A program made the translations under genes and the position numbers. This document shows, piece by piece, positions 18,364 through 26,704 of a stretch of 64,000 nucleotides of DNA (its first letter is position 1; every line of letters begins with the position of its first letter). The stretch is from Saccharibacter sp. 17.LH.SD (GTDB taxonomy: Bacteria; Pseudomonadota; Alphaproteobacteria; Acetobacterales; Acetobacteraceae): positions 124,001-188,000 of the forward strand of contig NZ_WVHO01000012.1 in NCBI RefSeq assembly GCF_009834805.1, given 5' to 3'. The notes under the pieces are model-generated. The model was not told where the DNA came from and searched no databases. It worked only from the letters and a program-made list of their open reading frames with translations.

Positions 18364-19068
18364 ATGTCATTTTGGTCGTCACTTCGTAAATTTTTATCTG
18401 GGGGCGAAGAGCCAGCTCCGCAGAAAGCTACCCCAGCTCCACAGAAGGCTGCCCCAGCAAAACAACCGGAGCAAAAAGCAGCACGTGTGTTGGTGCTTTA
18501 TTATTCCTCTTATGGTCATATAGAAACGATGGCTCACGCGATCGCCGATGGGGCCCGTTCGGGCGGTGCTGAGGCTGATGTGAAAAGAGTTCCTGAGATT
18601 GTACCCGAGGCTATTGCGCGGGATAATCATTTTAAACTTGAGCAGAGCGCACCGATTGCGAAGCCAGAAGAGCTTGCGCAGTATGATGCAATCATCATCG
18701 GGGCACCTACACGGTTTGGTCGTTTGCCTTCCCAAATGGCAAATTTCTGGGATCAAACTGGTGGCTTATGGTTGAAGGGTGCTTTGATCGGCAAAATTGG
18801 GGCTGTATTCACCTCAACAGGGACACAGCATGGTGGCCAAGAGACCACGCTTTTCTCTTTGATGTCTAACTTAATTCATCACGGCATGGCGATTGCCGGT
18901 TTGCCCTATAGTTTCCAAGGGCAGATGAAAGTAGATGAAGTTGCTGGTGGCTCTCCTTACGGCGCAACCACAATCGCTGGTGGTGATGGCTCACGTCAAC
19001 CAAGCGCAACGGAGCTTGATGGGGCTCGTTTCTTGGGGAAACATGTTGCTCAGCTCGCGCAGAAATAA
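18364..19068 (+). CDS. wrbA: WrbA-type NAD(P)H:quinone oxidoreductase with N-terminal extension
   Basis: WrbA is an FMN flavoprotein that reduces quinones by two electrons. From residue about 40 the 234-residue protein shows [19 protein letters not shown] (FMN phosphate loop), [21 protein letters not shown] and [14 protein letters not shown]. It carries about 40 extra N-terminal residues: an aromatic and basic start [16 protein letters not shown], then a repetitive Ala/Pro/Gln/Lys linker with APQKA repeated. Ordinary WrbA is about 200 residues. There is no internal start before the core and AAGGATAT precedes the ATG, so the extension is likely translated. It may be a membrane-tethering amphipathic helix. 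Confidence 0.93.
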   Translation: MSFWSSLRKFLSGGEEPAPQKATPAPQKAAPAKQPEQKAARVLVLYYSSYGHIETMAHAIADGARSGGAEADVKRVPEIVPEAIARDNHFKLEQSAPIAKPEELAQYDAIIIGAPTRFGRLPSQMANFWDQTGGLWLKGALIGKIGAVFTSTGTQHGGQETTLFSLMSNLIHHGMAIAGLPYSFQGQMKVDEVAGGSPYGATTIAGGDGSRQPSATELDGARFLGKHVAQLAQK

Positions 19069-19127
19069 GGTCAGCATCCATTGGGGGGAATGTAGCATAA
19101 ATTTTCCCCTGTTTGTTGATTGTAGGA

Positions 19128-19154
19128 AGGCTCTCCAAAAGGAGGGTCTTTTTT
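19128..19154 (+). terminator. Rho-independent terminator after wrbA
   Basis: AGGCTCTCC at 19128-19136 pairs with GGAGGGTCT at 19141-19149 (two G-U pairs) around an AAAA loop, followed by TTTTT. Confidence 0.75.
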
Positions 19155-19657
19155 ATGGGGTATTCTTGAGGTTTATATTTATCTAATGTATGAAGTGGGC
19201 AAGATGTTAATGCGTTGTTTTTAATGAATGGACAGCATAAAATAAATACAAGCTAGACCTATTTACTATATAGGAGACTATTGCAAAGTCGATCAGGCTA
19301 TGAATAAGAGGTGGTATTTGGAGCGATTTCAAGGAATATTATTCTACTGGTGTCGATCTCCTTTAAGTATTATGCTAATATCTTTATAATGGCTTGATTT
19401 ATAGAAACCTTAAGATTGGTAATTTGTGAGTGTGGGGTTCAGAGGAATCGTGCAACGATACCGTTGGGCGTAGCGGTCATGCTCTGGAGCTGGCAGAGCG
19501 TTTGCGCCGTAACAGGAAGCATCTATTTTCCATATAGCGTACATCAGCAGGCGATATTATTTATTTCAATAAAAATTTAAAAAAAAATCAATTGCAAGTA
19601 ATTTTAATTAAATTAGTTTTTCTTACGTTATGTTAATGGTTTTTCTGGAGAAAATTC
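19155..19657. other. AT-rich non-coding region with a GC-richer remnant
   Basis: About 500 bases without a recognisable gene. Most is AT-rich, but 19435-19535 is clearly richer in GC and in one frame from 19442 reads a short peptide with GRSGHALELAERLRRNRKH before a stop. It may be a leftover of a lost gene; no family could be assigned. The last 90 bases before the oxygenase are extremely AT-rich and probably hold its promoter. Confidence 0.35.
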
Positions 19658-20586
19658 ATGACAATTAAAATTCTTCGAATTTCAGATGACGAAAAGATGG
19701 TTATTCATGATACGATTATGCAATATGGGAAGGTTTCGAATTCAGTCAAAAAGGCACGTGAATATGCTTTACTGTTGAAAGATCGGATTCCTGTAGTTAT
19801 GCATGATCTAAATTTATTAAAGGAATGTTCAATAAGTTGTTTACAACTTAAAAATCTTCCGGCTGTTGACTATAGACAAGATTTAGACGGTTCTGAATCA
19901 GAAACAATGGCATTAGTCATTGGATCACTTTACAGTATACCTTTTCAATATATTCAACAAAATCATGGCAAAGTAGCAGCCGAGATACGCCCTAGTGTAG
20001 GGCGGGAAATTACGCAGTCTAGTTCAGGTAAAGCTCTTTTTGGATGGCATACGGACGACGCTTTTCTTACACCAGAAGTTAGAACAGACTGGATACAGTT
20101 GTTGGGGTGTCATAATCAATCACATTCAAGTAACTATTTTCTGAGATTGAAGATATATTAGGTTACCTTGATGATAGGACGATAGAAATTCTATCTTCTC
20201 AAAGGTTTACGTTCAAAATTCCCTTAAGTTTTAATTGTGGGTCTGCTTGGTCTGCTTCCAAAAGTATTCTTTATAAAGACGAACAAGATAAGGTTTGCAT
20301 ACAAGTCCCAACATATAATGTTAAACCTTTTTTGGAGACTGATGAAGAAGCAAGAGATTGTATATCAAAACTGGTAGCTGCTGCAGACTCTGCAAAGAAT
20401 GAGATAGATATTCAGCCTGGCGATATGCTGATATTTAACAACAATAGAGGGCTTCATGGTCGGGGTGCTATAGTTGGGGATAGATTGATTTTAAGAACAT
20501 ATGTAAAGAAAAACCTTAATAAAATTAGAGAGTTGACGAGGGGTGAAAGTTATTTATTCGATATAAATTCTCTTGTGGTTGGATAA
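19658..20586 (+). pseudogene. Frameshifted Fe(II)/2-oxoglutarate oxygenase (TauD/clavaminate-synthase-like)
   Basis: Two frames together encode about 310 residues of one protein. The first part (19658-20161) carries the iron-binding HxD in GWHTDDAFLTPEV. The second, read in the other frame from about 20134, carries the distal His and the 2-oxoglutarate Arg in NNNRGLHGRGAIVGDRLILR. The frames join if one T is added to TTTT at 20137-20140, giving NYFSEIEDILGYLDD. The family includes amino-acid hydroxylases of the clavaminate/VioC/AsnO type. TGGAGAA precedes the ATG. It may be a real null mutation or a homopolymer sequencing error. The gene is very AT-rich and is followed one base later by an exporter gene. 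Confidence 0.82.
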
Positions 20587-20587
20587 T

Positions 20588-21352
20588 ATGGCTCACTTTT
20601 TTAGTTTTGTTCATATCGCGTTATTTTTTGTTGCGTTTATCGCGGGAATAATAGATACGGTGGCCGGCGGTGGGGGGTTGATAACGGTTCCTGTACTCAC
20701 CCTTTCTGGGATGAGTGCTGTTACTGCCCTAGGGACTAATAAATTACAGTCAGCAATTGGGGAGTTGTCAGCTACCATTCGCTTTTGGAAGGCTGGGAAT
20801 GTTGATTATCATAAAATCATATTAGGAATTGTTTTTACTATCGTAGGTTCTTCTATAGGTACTTTTTTTATTCAAATAGTCCCTCAATCTCAATCAAATA
20901 AAATAATACCATGGCTTTTACTATTATTTTTTATATATTATATTTTTTCTCCTAATCAAAATAAAGTATCTTTAGAGAAAGATTTGCCAAAAAATCCTAG
21001 AAAACTTATTCCAATGGGACTGATAATAGGTTTTTATAATGGATTCTTTGGTCCTGGAACTGGATCGATATGGACGATTTCTTTGAATCGTCTTTATAAT
21101 CTTAGAATTAATATTGCAACAATGTATACGAAACCACTTAACATTGCTGGAAATATTACAGCCTTAACGTTATTCACAGTTGGCGGCCAAGTAGATTACC
21201 CAGGGGCATTAGCAATGGGTATTGGGTCTTTCCTTGGCGGTCAAGCTGGTGCGTCGATGGTGATATATAAGGATTCTCGATTTTTGAAATTAATATTTAC
21301 AACTATTATGTTGTTGTCGATATTGTCTAGTTTCATAAAGGTATACTATTAA
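20588..21352 (+). CDS. TSUP/TauE-SafE family membrane transporter
   Basis: The 254-residue protein has the two-repeat architecture of TSUP anion transporters, with seven or eight membrane helices. Landmarks are AGIIDTVAGGGGLITVPVL, ALGTNKLQ and the second-half repeat GFYNGFFGPGTGS. Family members move sulfite, sulfoacetate, sulfolactate or other organosulfonates and carboxylates. The start at 20588 is one base after the oxygenase stop, so the two were probably one operon; the transporter may have exported or imported the oxygenase product or substrate. It is AT-rich, unlike the rest of the window. Confidence 0.85.
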   Translation: MAHFFSFVHIALFFVAFIAGIIDTVAGGGGLITVPVLTLSGMSAVTALGTNKLQSAIGELSATIRFWKAGNVDYHKIILGIVFTIVGSSIGTFFIQIVPQSQSNKIIPWLLLLFFIYYIFSPNQNKVSLEKDLPKNPRKLIPMGLIIGFYNGFFGPGTGSIWTISLNRLYNLRINIATMYTKPLNIAGNITALTLFTVGGQVDYPGALAMGIGSFLGGQAGASMVIYKDSRFLKLIFTTIMLLSILSSFIKVYY

Positions 21353-21750
21353 TTATGATTTAAAGGTTATAGATTGATTCATATTTTAAAAATGACACTG
21401 ATAATATAATAAATTAGAAGATTATTTTAAAAATTAGTGTTATCTATAATAGTATTACATGACGGATGGAAGTGTTGGTTATTTTTTTCGTGCTGTTTAT
21501 AGAAACAGTACGATGAGTATTTTATTTTAAAAATATCTCATAAATGGATTTTCCCTTCTATCTTGCTTTAAGACCTGTATTAATGTCACTGTTAATGAGC
21601 AGCTGATAATCGGGCTTGAAGATGTCCTTTGGATTAAGTGTCTTTCAAAATAAATAAAGGCATCGTCCTTTTAGGAGGGTGGGCTATAACATAATGTTTC
21701 TATATCGTTATAGAATATCCGTGATGTACTAAAAGATATTGGAGGGCTTA
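21353..21750. other. AT-rich intergenic region upstream of the NCS1 permease
   Basis: About 400 bases without a gene. A hairpin at 21489-21512 pairs GTGCTGTTT with AAACAGTAC (one G-U pair, ATAG loop) without a good T run. The stretch around 21655-21690 (GGAGGGTGGG) is G-rich. I could not match a known riboswitch consensus; a regulatory leader for the permease remains possible. Confidence 0.35.
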
Positions 21751-23337
21751 ATGGACGTCGTAAAGAATGAGGCTGGGGGGCATCAAAAATCTCATGATGA
21801 CTATCCATTGCGGTATGCCCCACGCAGTTTTAGGCGTTGGAATCCGTTTACCGTTGCCCTGACGGCTCTAGGTGGAATCGCCTATCTTGCCGACTTTTCC
21901 ATAGGTGCTTCTGTTGGTTTGGCGTACGGCACAACCAATGCTCTTATTGGGATTCTTATTGCAGCGATTATTATTTTTGTCAGTGCGTTTCCGCTCGCAT
22001 GGTATGGGGCGCGGTACAATATCGATCTTGACTTGATTTCCCGTGGATCGGGGTTTGGTTATAATGGATCAATCCTGACATCCTTAGTTTTTGCCAGTTT
22101 CACGTGTATTTTATTTGCGCTTGAAGGGTCGATCATGGCGCAGGGGCTCGCCGTGGGGATTGGGCTGCCCTTGTGGCTTGGCTATCTCATCTCGACCCTT
22201 ATTGTTTTCCCATTCGTTCTATATGGCATGAAGGCTCTCGCCAAAATGCAGGTATGGACAACACCATTATGGCTTTTTCTGATGATTGGACCCGTGGCGT
22301 ATCTCATTGCGAAACAACCTTCATCGGTAGCGCATTTTATACATTTTCAGGGGACGTCAGGGCATGAGACGCTTAATGGGGCGTCTATTATGCTTTCGGC
22401 AGGAGTTGCATTAGCCTTAATGGCTCAGATTGGTGAGCAAATTGATTATCTGCGGTTTATGCCACCTAAGACAGATACAAATCGTCTCTCATGGTGGGGA
22501 AGTGTTATTGCGGCAGGTCCTGGTTGGGTCATTTTGGGAAGTTTAAAGCAGATTATTGGTGCTTTTCTGGGGGTTTTTATTCTAACCCGTGTCGGCGCTC
22601 ATCTGGCGACAGAACCTGTTCAGCAATTTCTTGCGGCGTTAAGGGAAGTTGTTTCGCCTTTTTGGGCGTTGGTCCTAGCTGTCGTTCTTGTTGTTATTAG
22701 TCAGATTAAGATTAATGTGACGAATGCCTATTCTGGGTCTTTAGCCTGGACGAGTGCTTTCACTCGTATCACGAAACGTTTTCCTGGGCGTTTAGTGTTC
22801 TTGGTTTTTAATCTTCTCGTGGCATTAGCTTTGATGGAAGGCAATATGTTTGCATTTCTTCAAAGTATTCTGAGCATTTATGCTGATTGTGCCATTGCAT
22901 GGATTATGACGGTTTCAACAGATATTGTGATTAATAAATATTGTTTGGGATTGTCGCCAAAGGAACCAGAGTTCCGCCGTGAAATGTTGCGGAGCATTAA
23001 CCCAGTGGGAGTAATATCGTTTTTGGCGGCGACCTTAGCCTCTGTTGCTGCTTATGAGGGGTGGTTAGGTCAGGGAGTTCAGCCTTATTCAGCTCTGGTT
23101 GCGTTGGGAGTGGCTGTCATCATGACGCCTATTATGGCGTTGTTAACAGGTGGGAAAACATACCTATTACGCGATTATGATGGTATTGAAGAACCACGTT
23201 TTCTGTCAGATGGTACAGCGAGTACGACACTCTATACGTGTCAGTCATGTAATGGGGCGTTTGAACGCCCAGATGTTCTGTATTCCCATAAAGAAGAGGG
23301 AATCATCTGTTCTCTTTGTCTCAGTGTATCACGGTGA
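21751..23337 (+). CDS. NCS1-type purine/cytosine permease-like transporter with C-terminal CxxC pair
   Basis: The 528-residue inner-membrane protein has 12 predicted helices over residues 30-475 and NCS1 features: RRWNPFTVALTALGG, DFSIGASVGLAYGT, SRGSGFGYNGS and INVTNAYSGSLAW. After the last helix come about 55 cytoplasmic residues ending CQSCNGAFE...IICSLCLSVSR, two CxxC pairs 22 residues apart, like a zinc ribbon. This tail is absent from ordinary cytosine or allantoin permeases. The start at 21751 follows GGAGGG by 5-6 bases; the in-frame TTG at 21739 is inside that site. The substrate is probably a nucleobase or related ring. Confidence 0.82.
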   Translation: MDVVKNEAGGHQKSHDDYPLRYAPRSFRRWNPFTVALTALGGIAYLADFSIGASVGLAYGTTNALIGILIAAIIIFVSAFPLAWYGARYNIDLDLISRGSGFGYNGSILTSLVFASFTCILFALEGSIMAQGLAVGIGLPLWLGYLISTLIVFPFVLYGMKALAKMQVWTTPLWLFLMIGPVAYLIAKQPSSVAHFIHFQGTSGHETLNGASIMLSAGVALALMAQIGEQIDYLRFMPPKTDTNRLSWWGSVIAAGPGWVILGSLKQIIGAFLGVFILTRVGAHLATEPVQQFLAALREVVSPFWALVLAVVLVVISQIKINVTNAYSGSLAWTSAFTRITKRFPGRLVFLVFNLLVALALMEGNMFAFLQSILSIYADCAIAWIMTVSTDIVINKYCLGLSPKEPEFRREMLRSINPVGVISFLAATLASVAAYEGWLGQGVQPYSALVALGVAVIMTPIMALLTGGKTYLLRDYDGIEEPRFLSDGTASTTLYTCQSCNGAFERPDVLYSHKEEGIICSLCLSVSR

Positions 23338-23356
23338 TTGTTGAACATTCTCATTT

Positions 23357-23389
23357 CACGGATCTAGAGAATGATTCTCTAGATCCGTG
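23357..23389. terminator. Perfect 16-bp palindromic hairpin between convergent genes
   Basis: CACGGATCTAGAGAAT at 23357-23372 and its exact reverse complement at 23374-23389 are separated by one base. It lies between the convergent permease and hpnN genes and would form a hairpin in both transcripts. Neither side has a long T run. Confidence 0.65.
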
Positions 23390-23397
23390 AGGCAACG

Positions 23398-25995
23398 TTA
23401 TTTTACGTTATTATTGCGCGATTGCGGGGGAAGTAACGCTGGAATAAATAAAAGCGAGCATAGGAGGGTGCATCCTAGGGATAGGAGAAGGAGACGCCCC
23501 ATGCTTGCTGTTCCAGGATGAGCTGAGGCAGCAAGAGATCCAAAAGCAGAACCTGTTGTGAGAGCAGAAAAGAGTACTGCTCGCGCTGTAGGAGAGGTTA
23601 ACGGTGCGGTTACTCCTGCTCGCCAGTTCATGACGAAGTAAATATTGAACGACACGCCTACGCCTAAGAGCAAAGGGAGTGCGATAATGTTTGCGTAGTT
23701 CAAGGGCTCTGGCACACAAATAATCAGAATGACAGTTAGGAGTGATGAAAGGAGAAGCGGGAGTAAGACGAAAACTGTATCGAGAAGACGGCGTAACGTA
23801 ATGAGTAAAATACAGGAAATCGCCATCATAGCGAGTGCCGCGGCCGCAATGAAAGCATGTGTGATTGTCTCAGCACTTCCTGTGATCTCAAGAGCAGGGC
23901 CAGAAATATTGGGATTAACGGTTTTAATGTCACGAACGAAGCGATGAAGTGTTTGAGTTTCGGACATGCGCCCTTTGGGATGAATAATGAGGCGATAGAC
24001 TCCATCTTTTGTGAGATACGCCGCACGAATAGAGTTTGGAATGTCGTTAATCGTGACTGGGGATGGTGTTAAGGCAGCAGATAATTGGGAAAGCTCATCT
24101 GGGAGGAAAAGGACAAGAGCTTTATTAGCCTCCATAATTGTAGCATCTGAAGCATGACCCAGACGATCAAGCGCGTCACGGATTGTTTTGAGTGCAGGGG
24201 TGAGTTTTTGCGCGTCGATCTGATCGAAACTTTTAACCGTTCTTATTGCCGCATTTCGTATCTCTTGAGCATTAGGAGCAGGCTCGGGCTGTGCAACCTC
24301 AAGAGTAGGAAGCAGAATATCGGCTGCATCGTGAATGAGTTCAAGCTTCTCGGTTTGATCAGTTGGAACGAGGGATTCTAACCAAAGAACATCATGCACG
24401 CTGGGAAGTTTACTAAGCTCCTGTGCCTGCTGCTTTGCGGAGGCTTCATTGGGGAGGAGAAGCTGAGCACTATAAGGGGTTGTCAGGGGGTTTTCTTCTA
24501 GAAGTGTGAGAGCTTTCATCCCCTCAGTATTAGGGTTTTTCGTATGTAAGGGGTCTGAGTCAAAATCAAGGAAGGGTATGAGGCTGATCCCAATTAAGCC
24601 CAGAATGGTAAAGCAAAGGATGACAGGCCGACGGCGGCGTTGAAGGAACATGTCTGTCGAGTGTAGGCAGGCGAAGCCACTGCTTTTGGCGACAGGTTTT
24701 GCCCGGAAGAGCGATAGAAGGGAGGGAAGAAGGCTCAGCGTGCAAGTAAAGGCAATGAGCATCCCGATACCAGCAATAAGACCTAATTGGGCAACACCAA
24801 TAAAACTGGTGGGGATGAAGCCCATAAAGCCTGCAGCTGTTGCTAATGCGGCAACAAAGATCTGGTTACCACTTTCCTTTCCGGTGCGAATTAAAGCTTC
24901 TTCGCGTGGCAGAGGTGTGCCATCGTCATCTTTTTGACTGCGGAAGCGCACAGTATATTGAATGGCAAAATCGACAGCGATTCCGACAAAGAGAATGGCG
25001 AAAGCAACAGAGATAAGATTTAACGTTCCTACACAAAGGGCGGCAAATCCCGTTGTAAGAAGCAGCCCAGAGATCAGTGTTAGCAATACAGGGATGATGA
25101 TACGGATGGAACGAACGGCTAAAACAAGCCATAATGTGACAAGGGAAAGGGAAATAATGAGACCAAAAAGCATTCCCTGAGCGACGGTAGAAAACTCTTC
25201 ATCGCTGAGCTTAGCTTCCCCGGTAATGAGAGCATGAGCACGGTGGTTTTGGACAATAGGAATTTGATTAAGCGCGGCTTGCATGGCCTGCGTAGCAGCT
25301 TCGGATGGTTCGAAAGATGTAAAATCATGCCGTGGGTGGGTAACGACAAATTGGTATTTCCCGCCCAGTTCACTAAGTTTTCCAGCCAGGAGATTTTGCC
25401 AAGAAAGAGGCTGAGCATTCCCGCGAGATGCTTGATCAAGCGAGGCGGCAAGACCGTCTAAGGCTGTGGAAAAGCTTTTAGGGATGGATTGGCCGTTTTT
25501 AATGCCAATGGCGATAAGATTGAATGTACTAAACAACCCGCGTGCTGATGGATCTGCGGCGAGTGTACTCAGAAAAGGTTGTGCGGAAATTGTTGAATCC
25601 AGCACGGGTTCTAAATCCTTAGTATCAAGGAATAAGAACGCATTGCGGATATAGAATGGGTCCGCGGCAGGCTCTGTGACAGACGTAAAATGTTGCGTGT
25701 CTTTTTTTAAGGTAAGTGCAAGTTGATGAGCAACCGCTCTTCCTTCTTCTGGTGTTGCTGCGCTAATGACAGCCACCAGAGTATTTTTCTCTCCAGGGAA
25801 TAATCTCTCAATTGTCTCGTTCTGCTGTTTCCAGGGTAGGGAGTCAGCAAAGAGTTTATCCGTCTCCGTAGAGATCCCGAGTTTATTAACACTCAGCCAT
25901 CCCGCTCCAGCACAGAGCAGAGCAAAAATCATTACAATCCATAAAGCATGGCGCACGCAGAAGGCATTAAGCCTGTCAGTCATATCAGAGAGCAT
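23398..25995 (-). CDS. hpnN: Hopanoid transporter HpnN (RND superfamily)
   Basis: The 865-residue inner-membrane protein has the MMPL/RND arrangement: one N-terminal helix, a large periplasmic domain (about 45-270), five helices with the sterol-sensing-like segment, a second periplasmic domain and five more helices. The features SVAFAILFVGIAVDFAIQY and GLIAGIGMLIAFTCTLSLLPSLLSLF are characteristic. HpnN moves hopanoids to the outer membrane. Two starts (25995, MLSDMTDRL, and Met5 at 25983) are possible. Other hpn genes are not in the window. The downstream end faces the permease across a palindromic hairpin. Confidence 0.9.
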   Translation of the reverse strand: MLSDMTDRLNAFCVRHALWIVMIFALLCAGAGWLSVNKLGISTETDKLFADSLPWKQQNETIERLFPGEKNTLVAVISAATPEEGRAVAHQLALTLKKDTQHFTSVTEPAADPFYIRNAFLFLDTKDLEPVLDSTISAQPFLSTLAADPSARGLFSTFNLIAIGIKNGQSIPKSFSTALDGLAASLDQASRGNAQPLSWQNLLAGKLSELGGKYQFVVTHPRHDFTSFEPSEAATQAMQAALNQIPIVQNHRAHALITGEAKLSDEEFSTVAQGMLFGLIISLSLVTLWLVLAVRSIRIIIPVLLTLISGLLLTTGFAALCVGTLNLISVAFAILFVGIAVDFAIQYTVRFRSQKDDDGTPLPREEALIRTGKESGNQIFVAALATAAGFMGFIPTSFIGVAQLGLIAGIGMLIAFTCTLSLLPSLLSLFRAKPVAKSSGFACLHSTDMFLQRRRRPVILCFTILGLIGISLIPFLDFDSDPLHTKNPNTEGMKALTLLEENPLTTPYSAQLLLPNEASAKQQAQELSKLPSVHDVLWLESLVPTDQTEKLELIHDAADILLPTLEVAQPEPAPNAQEIRNAAIRTVKSFDQIDAQKLTPALKTIRDALDRLGHASDATIMEANKALVLFLPDELSQLSAALTPSPVTINDIPNSIRAAYLTKDGVYRLIIHPKGRMSETQTLHRFVRDIKTVNPNISGPALEITGSAETITHAFIAAAALAMMAISCILLITLRRLLDTVFVLLPLLLSSLLTVILIICVPEPLNYANIIALPLLLGVGVSFNIYFVMNWRAGVTAPLTSPTARAVLFSALTTGSAFGSLAASAHPGTASMGRLLLLSLGCTLLCSLLFIPALLPPQSRNNNVK

Positions 25996-26107
25996 AGATT
26001 AGACCCTTAGCGTCACTCGTGTTTTTTTTCTATCCCCCTTTACGTAGGGAGAAATATCTTTTTGTGGATGATATGACATTCACGTTTTTCTACGGCAGAG
26101 TGTGAAC

Positions 26108-26704
26108 ATGACTTGGACTCTTGATGGGATTGCAGAGCATGAAAGTATCATTCGTCATAGTGTGTTTCGCACTCTAGCGGCTCCTGTTGATGACGAGGCG
26201 GCAGCAATGGCCTTTTTAGCGGAAGTCTCTGTTCCCGACGCAACGCATAATTGCTGGGCCTTTCGGGTGGGGCAGCGTTTTCGTGTCAGCGATGATGGTG
26301 AGCCCTCTGGCACGGCGGGGCGCCCCATTCTTTCGGCTATTGAGGGGCAAGATTTTGATGGCGTCATGGTTGTTGTGACACGGTGGTTTGGTGGCGTTAA
26401 ATTAGGCGCGGGTGGGCTTGTTAGGGCTTACGGCGGAGCTGCTGCGGCGTGCCTGAGGGAAGCACAAAAAATCGAGAAAATTGCACGAGTGCGATGGCAA
26501 TTTCTGTGCCCATTTTCTGTGTATAGTGAAGTAGAGGCGAAGTTACCTGGGTGGCAGGTTGAAACGTTGGCTTGTGAGTTCGGGGGAGAAGGCGTGTCCA
26601 TGGTGCTGGGAGTTCCTGCTTCCCATCAGGAGGATGTTGCGGACTGGTTGAGAGATCTTACCCGTGGGCAGTCGCCAATTGTAAATTTAGACGATGAGTT
26701 ATGA
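26108..26704 (+). CDS. YigZ/IMPACT family protein
   Basis: The roughly 198-residue protein has the UPF0029/Impact N-terminal domain with PDATHNCWAFRVG, VSDDGEPSGTAGRPIL and VTRWFGGVKLGAGGLVRAYGGA, all hallmark segments of YigZ. The function in bacteria is unsettled; an RNA- or ribosome-related role is suggested by the eukaryotic relatives. A GTG six bases upstream (26102) is an alternative start. The last six bases overlap the convergent radA gene. Confidence 0.9.
   Translation: MTWTLDGIAEHESIIRHSVFRTLAAPVDDEAAAMAFLAEVSVPDATHNCWAFRVGQRFRVSDDGEPSGTAGRPILSAIEGQDFDGVMVVVTRWFGGVKLGAGGLVRAYGGAAAACLREAQKIEKIARVRWQFLCPFSVYSEVEAKLPGWQVETLACEFGGEGVSMVLGVPASHQEDVADWLRDLTRGQSPIVNLDDEL

Noticed and set aside
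20131-20145. Possible programmed -1 frameshift in the oxygenase
   Set aside because: CTATTTT is not a canonical X-XXY-YYZ slippery heptamer and no downstream stimulatory structure is evident; a lost T is simpler.
21489-21512. Hairpin upstream of the NCS1 permease considered as a riboswitch
   Set aside because: No match to a conserved riboswitch core could be made by eye; left as part of an undefined leader.
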